This document shows, in pieces, positions 1-4,704 of a stretch of 7,029 nucleotides of DNA (positions are counted from its first letter, which is position 1; each line of letters opens with the position of its first letter). A program made the position numbers and the translations under genes. Under the pieces are notes generated by a model, which was given only the letters and a program-made list of their open reading frames with translations, had not been told where the DNA came from and did no database searches. Source of the DNA: Candidatus Scatomorpha stercoravium (GTDB lineage: Bacteria > Bacillota > Clostridia > Oscillospirales > Oscillospiraceae); the NCBI GenBank assembly GCA_018716005.1, contig DVKN01000204.1, positions 1-7,029 on the forward strand, read 5' to 3'.

Positions 1-14
1 CTCCCTTCCTAATT
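1..14 (-). promoter_or_regulatory. probable ribosome binding site of a leftward gene starting outside the window
   Basis: Read on the minus strand, the first 14 bases are AATTAGGAAGGGAG, a purine-rich Shine-Dalgarno-like run. It lies about 30-40 bases downstream of the predicted start of the leftward promoter at 50-78, so a start codon is expected just beyond position 1. The gene itself is not visible, and this call rests only on position and base composition. Confidence 0.4.
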
Positions 15-49
15 TGCGCCCCGGCCTCGCCGCGGGCTGACTTGTGAAC

Positions 50-78
50 ATTTTAGCATAAGCCGGCGCGTTTTTCAA
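50..78 (-). promoter_or_regulatory. leftward sigma-A-type promoter with extended -10
   Basis: On the minus strand, a -35 box TTGAAA (78 down to 73) is followed after 17 bases by a -10 box TAAAAT (55 down to 50). The -10 box is preceded by TG plus one base, an extended -10 motif. Transcription would start near position 43 and run out of the window to the left. The region is AT-rich against a very GC-rich background, which supports the call. It is back to back with the rightward aag promoter, with only seven bases between the two -35 boxes. Confidence 0.65.
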
Positions 79-85
79 TACTTAT

Positions 86-114
86 TTGTCAATACGCCGA
101 AGCTGTGGTATAAT
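86..114 (+). promoter_or_regulatory. aag promoter, near-consensus sigma-A with extended -10
   Basis: A -35 box TTGTCA (86-91), a 17-base spacer and a perfect TATAAT -10 box (109-114) are visible. TGG just before the -10 box supplies the extended -10 motif. Transcription should start near 120-122, giving a 5' leader of about 70 bases before the aag start at 190. By sequence this is the strongest promoter in the window. It could also supply addB and addA if transcripts cross the 669-base gap after aag. Confidence 0.85.
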
Positions 115-123
115 GGCCGCGCG

Positions 124-158
124 GCGGCCGCAGTACCTGGATTCCCGAGGCCGGCCGC
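124..158 (+). promoter_or_regulatory. possible hairpin in the aag 5' leader
   Basis: GCGGCCG (124-130) can pair with CGGCCGC (152-158) across a 21-base loop, and a self-complementary GGCCGCGGCC lies at 153-162. The structure would sit between the predicted transcription start and the ribosome binding site without covering the latter. In DNA this GC-rich such pairing can arise by chance, and no ligand-binding motif is recognised. Confidence 0.25.
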
Positions 159-178
159 GGCCCGATTAGAAAGAGCAC

Positions 179-184
179 GGAGGT
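179..184 (+). promoter_or_regulatory. ribosome binding site of aag
   Basis: GGAGGT matches the anti-Shine-Dalgarno core, with five bases between it and the ATG at 190. It fixes the start codon of the glycosylase gene. Confidence 0.85.
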
Positions 185-189
185 AGGAT

Positions 190-720
190 ATGACGAAGGA
201 ATTCCCGGCCCTGCCGCGCGGGTTTTTCGAGCGGGACGCCGTCACCGCGGCGCGGGAGCTCGCCGGCTGCCGCGTGGCGCGGCGTATGCCCGACGGCTCG
301 CTGCGCGTCCTCACGATAACCGAGACGGAGGCCTATTGCGGCGAGGAGGACAGCGCCTGCCACGCCCACCGCGGCAAAACCCGCCGCAACGCGCCTCTCT
401 ACGAGCGAGGTGGGATATTTTATGTCTACCTGTGCTATGGCATACACTGGATGCTCAACGCCGTCACGGGCCCGGAGGGGCGGCCGCAGGGCGTGCTGAT
501 ACGCGCCTGCGAGGGCGAGCCCGGCCCGGGCCGCCTCACGCGCGCGCTCGCGATAGACGGCTCGTTCACGGGCCTGGAGGTAGACCGCTGCCCGGAGCTC
601 CGGTTCGTCCCCCGCGAGGGCGAGTGGGAGATAAGCACCGCGCCCCGCGTCGGCATAGGCTACGCCACCCCCGAAGACCAGGCCCGCCCCTGGCGCTTCA
701 TAGCGCGCCGCGCGGATTAG
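190..720 (+). CDS. aag: DNA-3-methyladenine glycosylase, Aag/MPG family
   Basis: A 176-residue cytosolic base excision repair enzyme of the AAG/MPG family (Pfam PF02245). Family members flip out and remove alkylated purines such as 3-methyladenine, and often hypoxanthine and ethenoadenine, leaving an abasic site. The family signature is easy to read: ETEAY at residues 45-49, where E47 corresponds to the catalytic Glu125 of human AAG and Y49 to Tyr127; ACH with H58 (human His136); the YVYLCYG strand at 78-84; and LIR with R105 (human Arg182). GPGRLTRAL and a C-terminal RVGIGYA then PWRF complete the fold. Length is slightly below the roughly 190-200 residues common in bacteria, but both ends look intact. 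The start is set by a GGAGGT site and a near-perfect promoter upstream. All eight isoleucines are ATA. No canonical terminator follows; repeats begin within 10 bases of the stop. The product is confident; the exact substrate range is not. Confidence 0.95.
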   Translation: MTKEFPALPRGFFERDAVTAARELAGCRVARRMPDGSLRVLTITETEAYCGEEDSACHAHRGKTRRNAPLYERGGIFYVYLCYGIHWMLNAVTGPEGRPQGVLIRACEGEPGPGRLTRALAIDGSFTGLEVDRCPELRFVPREGEWEISTAPRVGIGYATPEDQARPWRFIARRAD

Positions 721-727
721 CGGTTGA

Positions 728-797
728 CCCCTCAGGCGCCTTTGGTGCAAATGCCTCCCCTGAAAGGGGAGGTGGGCCGCGAAGCGGCTCGGAGGGA
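728..797 (+). repeat. 70-base intergenic repeat foldable as a three-hairpin junction (copy A)
   Basis: CCCTC (729-733) pairs with GAGGG (792-796) to close a junction of three hairpins. These are GCGCC/GGTGC (736-740 with 744-748, loop TTT), CCTCCCC/GGGGAGG (754-760 with 766-772, loop TGAAA) and GCCGC/GCGGC (776-780 with 784-788, loop GAA). The plan is cloverleaf-like, but no tRNA hallmarks are present (no anticodon arm, T-loop or CCA), so it is not called a tRNA. It starts 7 bases after the aag stop. It has the look of short palindromic intergenic elements that I recall from GC-rich gut Clostridia; copy number in this genome cannot be judged here. It may stabilise or end the aag transcript, though it lacks a T tract. 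Confidence 0.65.
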
Positions 798-798
798 T

Positions 799-813
799 CC
801 GCGCGCAGCGCGG
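799..813. repeat. short perfect hairpin
   Basis: CCGCGC (799-804) and GCGCGG (808-813) pair perfectly around a GCA loop. It lies directly after copy A and may be part of the same composite element. Confidence 0.4.
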
Positions 814-844
814 CGGGTAGGACGATAGACCACCCAGGCGCAAG

Positions 845-859
845 CCGCCCTTCGGGCGG
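845..859. repeat. short perfect hairpin with TTC loop
   Basis: CCGCCC (845-850) pairs with GGGCGG (854-859) around a TTC loop. It abuts the second copy of the shared GACCCCTCAGGCGCC sequence and may mark the junction between two repeat insertions. Confidence 0.4.
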
Positions 860-902
860 ACCCCTCAGGCGCCTTCGGCGCCAGCTCCCCTTGCAGGGGA
901 GC
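859..902 (+). repeat. partial second copy of the intergenic repeat (copy B)
   Basis: GACCCCTCAGGCGCC at 859-873 exactly repeats 726-740, 133 bases upstream. It is followed by the same two hairpins: GGCGCC/GGCGCC (868-873 with 877-882, loop TTC) and GCTCCCC/GGGGAGC (884-890 with 896-902, loop TTGCA). The third hairpin and the closing GAGGG arm of copy A are missing, so this copy is truncated or was joined to other sequence near 903. Differences from copy A keep the pairing intact, which argues that the fold matters. Confidence 0.65.
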
Positions 903-974
903 CTCTGGCGGCTGCGTATCTGGGCGCTGCGGGAACCATCGTTCCTTGCCGCCGTTTCTCGCCTGGCGGCGAGA

Positions 975-996
975 GGGCGGGCGGGGTCGCCCGCCC
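975..996. repeat. strong 9-bp GC hairpin
   Basis: GGGCGGGCG (975-983) pairs perfectly with CGCCCGCCC (988-996) around a GGGT loop. The left arm and loop carry several G runs. There is no T tract on either side, so it is not a standard terminator. It is likely another dispersed repeat module. Confidence 0.55.
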
Positions 997-1055
997 ATGG
1001 GACTCGAAGGGAAAAAGTCTTCTCGCAACGTACGTCCCGCGCCATAACGTCGCCA

Positions 1056-1088
1056 GTCCGATGCCGGCACATCGCAGCCGGCGAGGAC
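1056..1088. repeat. two-part inverted repeat
   Basis: GCCGGC (1063-1068) pairs with GCCGGC (1077-1082) around an eight-base loop. The stem is extended across small internal loops by GTCC (1056-1059) with GGAC (1085-1088). Whether it forms a unit with the hairpin at 1105-1126 is not clear. Confidence 0.4.
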
Positions 1089-1104
1089 GGGTACCACCCC
1101 GGTA

Positions 1105-1126
1105 GGGCGCGCCAATCAGCGCGCCC
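1105..1126. repeat. strong 8-bp GC hairpin
   Basis: GGGCGCGC (1105-1112) pairs perfectly with GCGCGCCC (1119-1126) around a CAATCA loop. No T tract follows. It continues the series of repeats between aag and addB. Confidence 0.5.
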
Positions 1127-1303
1127 GCCGAGCGCAGGTCGGATTACCGCCCAACAGCCGCAACGTATCGTAACGGGCCGCGCGGCAGCGCTGCGTCCGT
1201 TTCTTGCCCACATTGGTGCGCGGCATATCACGCGAAATTTAAGGCGGCAGACAGAGGCGGATACCTTCCGTCCACCGCCCAAGGCGTTTTTCCTTTCGGG
1301 GAG

Positions 1304-1351
1304 TCTGAGGGACGCTTTCTTTTGTCGCCACAAAAGAAAGCGCCCCTCAGA
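1304..1351. repeat. 48-base near-perfect palindrome upstream of addB
   Basis: Thirteen pairs, CGCTTTCTTTTGT (1313-1325) with ACAAAAGAAAGCG (1330-1342), form around a CGCC loop. After a single A-C mismatch (1312/1343) a further eight pairs follow, TCTGAGGG (1304-1311) with CCCTCAGA (1344-1351). That gives 21 base pairs with one mismatch, far beyond chance, and the inner arm is much more AT-rich than its surroundings. It ends 38 bases before the addB ATG. No T run follows on the plus strand, so a simple terminator is unlikely. It looks like a mobile palindromic element; in RNA it would be an obvious RNase III-type duplex or transcript-end stabiliser. Confidence 0.75.
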
Positions 1352-1377
1352 AATAAGAATAGTTAAAAAGATTAGCA

Positions 1378-1383
1378 AGAGGT
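1378..1383 (+). promoter_or_regulatory. ribosome binding site of addB
   Basis: AGAGGT, containing the GAGG core, lies 6 bases before the ATG at 1390. It supports the chosen start, which also places the Walker A motif at the expected distance from the N-terminus. Confidence 0.7.
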
Positions 1384-1389
1384 AAATCT

Positions 1390-4300
1390 ATGCTCAGAAT
1401 CATCACCGGCCGCGCCGGGGCCGGCAAGACCTCCGGCATAATGGAAGAGCTCCGCGCCGACATCGCGGCGGGCCTCGCCGGCAGGCTGCTGCTGGTGCCC
1501 GAACAATTCAGCCACGAGGCCGAGCGTGAGCTCGCCCACGCGGCCGGGCCGGGCCTCGCGCTCTGCGCCGAGGTGCTGAGCTTCACGGGCCTCGCCCGCC
1601 GCCTCGAGGCCGAGGCCGGGCCGGGAGGGAGGAGCGCGCTCACCGCGGGCGGGCGGCTGCTGTGCATGGCGCTGGCCGTGGACAATGTCTGCACGTCCCT
1701 GCGCGTCTACGCCCGCGCGCGCCGCTCGCCGGAGATGCAGCTCGAGCTCCTCGGCGCTCTCGACGAGCTCACGGCGGCGGAGATAGGCCCCGCGCGGCTC
1801 ATGGAGGCGGCGGAGCGGGCCCCCGGCGTCCTCGGCGACAAGCTGCGCGACCTCGTGCTGCTCTCGGAGGCCTTCGCCGCGGCCGTGGGCAGCGAACGGC
1901 TCGACCCCGGCGGCAGCCTTGACCTCGCCGCCGAACGCCTTGAGCGGAGCGATTTCGCCCGGGGCGGGGTCGTGTACATCGACGGCTTCACCGACTTCAC
2001 CGCGCAGGAGAAGCGCATAATCGAGCTCCTGCTCGGCCGCGCGGACGTGACCGTCTGCCTCACGCTCGACGATGTCGGCGGCGGGAGCGAGCTCTTCGAC
2101 CTCGCGCGCTCCACCGCCCGCTGGCTCATGCGCCGCGCCCGCGAGGAGGGCATGGCCTGCCGCGTGGAGACGGCCGGGGCCGGCGAGCGCTCGCCCATGG
2201 ACGTCCTCGCCGACAACCTACTCGCATACCCCGCCCGGGAATTCGACGCCGCCGGGCGCATAACGCTGCACACCGCGCCCCAGATAGCCGACGAGTGCGC
2301 CTTCGCCGCCGCGAAGACGCTCGAGCTCGCGCGCTCGGGCTGCCGCTGGCGCGATATCGCCGTGGCCGTGCGCGGCTTCGAGGACTACCGCTGCGCCCTC
2401 GAGGCCGCCTTCGCGCGCTGCGGCGTGCCGCTGTTCGTGTCGCGGCAGGTTGACATAATGCAGAAGCCCCTGCCCACGCTCATCTCTGCGGCGTATGAGG
2501 CCGTGCTGGGCGGCTGGGAGGCGGCGGAGGTCTTCGCGTACCTGCGCGGCGGGCTCGCTGGGCTCAGCGAGGACGAGTGCGACGAGCTGGAGAACTACTG
2601 CTTCACCTGGGACATAGCCTCCCGCCGCTGGCATTCGGAGGGGGACTGGACGATGCACCCCGACGGCTGGGGCGGTAAGTACGACGAGGCCGCGAGAGCG
2701 CGCCTTGAGCGCATAAACTCGCTCAGATACCGCGCGGCAGGGCCGCTCCTGGAGTTCGAGGCCGCCGTGCGCGGGGCGAATACCGCGCGGGAGCACTGCG
2801 CCGCGCTCGCGGGGCTCTTCGCCGCGCTGGAGCTGCCGGTGAAGCTCGCCGAAAGGGCCGCGGAGCTCGAGAGCGCGGGACGCCGTCAGGCGGCGGCGGA
2901 GTATTCCCGCGTCTGGGACGCCGCCGTGGACGCGCTCGAGCAGTGCTGCGCCATCATGGGCGGCATGGAGATAGAGGGCGCGGATTTCGCGCGGCTGTAT
3001 CTGCTGACGCTCTCGCAGTACAATGTGGGCGTCATCCCCGTCTCGCTCGACATGGCCGCCGCCGGCGACCTGGAGCGTATGCGCCGCCGGCACATAAAGC
3101 ACCTTATCATCCTCGGCGCGGACGAGGGGCGCCTGCCCGCGCCCGGGCCGGAGGGCGGCGTATTCTCCGCGGACGAGCGCCGCGCCCTCGCCGGGCTGGG
3201 CGTCGAGCTGGACGCCGGGGACGCCGAGCTCTGGCGAGAGTATACGCTCATATATAACAGCGTCACCCTCCCCTCGGAGACGCTGACCATAACCTCGCCG
3301 CTCTTCGCCTCCGACGGCTCCGCGCGCGAGCCGGGGCTGCTGATGCGCCGCGCGGCGGGGCTCTTCGGCCTCGAAATTACGCCGGTAGACCGCGCCGGGG
3401 CGCTGCTCGCGAGCGAGAACACCGCCGTCGACCTCGCCGCCTCGGCCCTGGCCGGGGACGATTCCGCACCGGCGCAGGCCGCGCTGCGGTATTTCCGCCG
3501 CGCCGACCCCGGGCGGCTCGAGCGCATACGCTCCGCCGCGGCCATAGGCAGGGGCCGGCTCTCGCGGGAGAGCGCCCTCGGGCTCTACGGGCGCGACCTG
3601 CGCCTCTCCGCCTCGCGGATCGAGCGCTTCGCGAACTGCCGCTTCAGCTATTTCATGAACTACGGGATGCGCGCGAAGCCCCGCGCGAAGGCCGAATTCA
3701 AGGCCCCGGAGGCCGGCACCTTCATACACTACATCCTCCAGAACTGCGCCGCCGCCGCGCCGGAGGGGAACATCGCCGCGCTCACGGACGAGCGCCTCGA
3801 CGCCCTCACGCGCGAGTATTCCGCGCGCTATCTCGAGGAGAACCTCGGCGGGCGCGAGGGGAAGAAGGCGCGTTTCCTCTACCTCTTCGACCGCCTCGCC
3901 GCGAGCGCGGAGCGCATAGTCCGGGACATGGCCGGGGAGCTGCGCGGCTCGGATTTCCGGCCCATCGCCCTCGAGCTCGACATCTCCCGCGCCGCGCCCG
4001 GCGCCGCCATACCGCTCGCCGACGGGGGCAGCGTGCGCCCGGCCGGCATAGCCGACCGCGTCGACGGCTGGATACACAACGGGCGGCTCTATCTGCGCGT
4101 CGTGGACTACAAGACCGGGCGCAAGAGCTTCTCGCTCTCGGACGTGTACTACGGGCTCAATATGCAGATGCTGCTCTACCTCTTCACCCTCGCGGGCGAG
4201 GGCGAGCGGCTGTACGGGCGGGAGACCGTCCCCGCGGGCGTGCTGTATATCCCGGCCCGGGACGAGCTCGTGCAGAAGGATGCCGACCTGCCGGACGCCG

Positions 4301-4704
4301 AGCTCGCCAAAGAGCGCATAAAGAGCCTCAGGCGCAGCGGCCTCATCCTCGACGACCCCGACGTGCTGCGCGCCATGGAGCACGAGGGTTCGCCGGAGCG
4401 GCTGCCCGTGAAATGGAGCGACGGCAGGGCGGGCGGCGACGCCCTCGCGAGCGCTGAGCGGCTCGGCGCGCTCGCGCGGCACGTGGAGGATACGCTCCGC
4501 GCCATGGCCGGCGAAATCCGCGCCGGGAGCATAGAGGCCGACCCCTGCTGGAAGGACGCGCAGGAGAACGCCTGCCTCTGGTGCGACTACGCCTCGGCCT
4601 GCCGCTTCGCCGACGGCGAGGGCGGGGACAGGCGGCGCTACCTGCCCAAATTGAAGGCCTCCCAGGTGTGGGAGATAATGGAAGGAGCTGAGGAAGATGG
4701 CTGA
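1390..4704 (+). CDS. addB: helicase-exonuclease subunit AddB
   Basis: AddB, 1104 residues, is the partner of AddA in the ATP-dependent AddAB helicase-nuclease, which resects double-strand ends for RecA loading and, in Bacillus, recognises Chi. The N-terminus carries Walker A GRAGAGKT (7-14). YIDGFTDFT (196-204) and LIILGADEGRLP (572-583) are typical AddB segments; this half has a helicase-like fold but in studied AddB is not the motor. The C-terminal RecB-type nuclease looks intact: H780 in GTFIH, D889 and D892 in GIADRVD, D906 and K908 in VVDYKTG, Q926 and Y930 in NMQMLLY. Four cysteines for a 4Fe-4S cluster are present: C750, C1062, C1065 and C1071. The last three have the C-x2-C-x5-C spacing of B. 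subtilis AddB. Length is a little below the usual 1150 or so. The end overlaps addA by 8 bases. Isoleucines are 22 ATA, 19 ATC and 1 ATT. No clear promoter of its own was found. Confidence 0.96.
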   Translation: MLRIITGRAGAGKTSGIMEELRADIAAGLAGRLLLVPEQFSHEAERELAHAAGPGLALCAEVLSFTGLARRLEAEAGPGGRSALTAGGRLLCMALAVDNVCTSLRVYARARRSPEMQLELLGALDELTAAEIGPARLMEAAERAPGVLGDKLRDLVLLSEAFAAAVGSERLDPGGSLDLAAERLERSDFARGGVVYIDGFTDFTAQEKRIIELLLGRADVTVCLTLDDVGGGSELFDLARSTARWLMRRAREEGMACRVETAGAGERSPMDVLADNLLAYPAREFDAAGRITLHTAPQIADECAFAAAKTLELARSGCRWRDIAVAVRGFEDYRCALEAAFARCGVPLFVSRQVDIMQKPLPTLISAAYEAVLGGWEAAEVFAYLRGGLAGLSEDECDELENYCFTWDIASRRWHSEGDWTMHPDGWGGKYDEAARARLERINSLRYRAAGPLLEFEAAVRGANTAREHCAALAGLFAALELPVKLAERAAELESAGRRQAAAEYSRVWDAAVDALEQCCAIMGGMEIEGADFARLYLLTLSQYNVGVIPVSLDMAAAGDLERMRRRHIKHLIILGADEGRLPAPGPEGGVFSADERRALAGLGVELDAGDAELWREYTLIYNSVTLPSETLTITSPLFASDGSAREPGLLMRRAAGLFGLEITPVDRAGALLASENTAVDLAASALAGDDSAPAQAALRYFRRADPGRLERIRSAAAIGRGRLSRESALGLYGRDLRLSASRIERFANCRFSYFMNYGMRAKPRAKAEFKAPEAGTFIHYILQNCAAAAPEGNIAALTDERLDALTREYSARYLEENLGGREGKKARFLYLFDRLAASAERIVRDMAGELRGSDFRPIALELDISRAAPGAAIPLADGGSVRPAGIADRVDGWIHNGRLYLRVVDYKTGRKSFSLSDVYYGLNMQMLLYLFTLAGEGERLYGRETVPAGVLYIPARDELVQKDADLPDAELAKERIKSLRRSGLILDDPDVLRAMEHEGSPERLPVKWSDGRAGGDALASAERLGALARHVEDTLRAMAGEIRAGSIEADPCWKDAQENACLWCDYASACRFADGEGGDRRRYLPKLKASQVWEIMEGAEEDG
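4682..4687 (+). promoter_or_regulatory. ribosome binding site of addA inside addB
   Basis: AAGGAG lies within the last codons of addB, nine bases before the addA ATG at 4697. Together with the 8-base overlap of the two genes, it indicates translational coupling of the two subunits. Confidence 0.8.

Larger units (their letters stand above)
721..1389. other. 669-base gene-free gap filled with inverted-repeat modules
   Basis: No open frame here shows protein-like conservation, a ribosome binding site or a recognisable domain. The stretch is instead a series of inverted repeats: 728-797, 799-813, 845-859, 859-902, 975-996, 1056-1088, 1105-1126 and 1304-1351, plus short palindromes ACGTACGT (1028-1035) and GCAGCGCTGC (1185-1194). 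It resembles a site where several dispersed non-coding repeat families have accumulated. Positions 1127-1300 hold little that I can name. The last 38 bases before addB are AT-rich but hold no convincing -35/-10 pair. Confidence 0.7.

Noticed and set aside
728..797. tRNA gene, because copy A folds like a cloverleaf
   Set aside because: The arms and loops do not match tRNA geometry: loops of 3-5 bases, no seven-base anticodon loop, no GTTC-type T-loop, and a five-base closing stem. It fits a palindromic repeat better.
1276..1291. Intrinsic terminator: CGCC/GGCG hairpin followed by five T
   Set aside because: The stem has only four pairs with a three-base loop and the T tract is short. It may contribute a pause but is too weak to call.
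1351..1375. addB promoter in the AT-rich stretch before the gene
   Set aside because: Several -10-like hexamers can be picked out, but none has a reasonable -35 box at 16-18 bases upstream, where the palindrome arm lies.
698..1378. Minus-strand open frame of 226 codons across the intergenic gap
   Set aside because: Its sequence is a translation of the palindromic repeats and resembles spurious proteins often predicted on such elements. There is no conserved motif, and absence of stops is expected at this GC content.
336..1385. Plus-strand open frame of 349 codons from inside aag to just before addB
   Set aside because: It begins out of frame within aag and then translates hairpin repeats into arginine- and proline-rich low-complexity sequence. 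No ribosome binding site or homology is apparent.
721..1389. CRISPR array in the repeat-rich gap
   Set aside because: There are only two copies of one 15-base direct repeat, 133 bases apart, and no regular repeat-spacer pattern.
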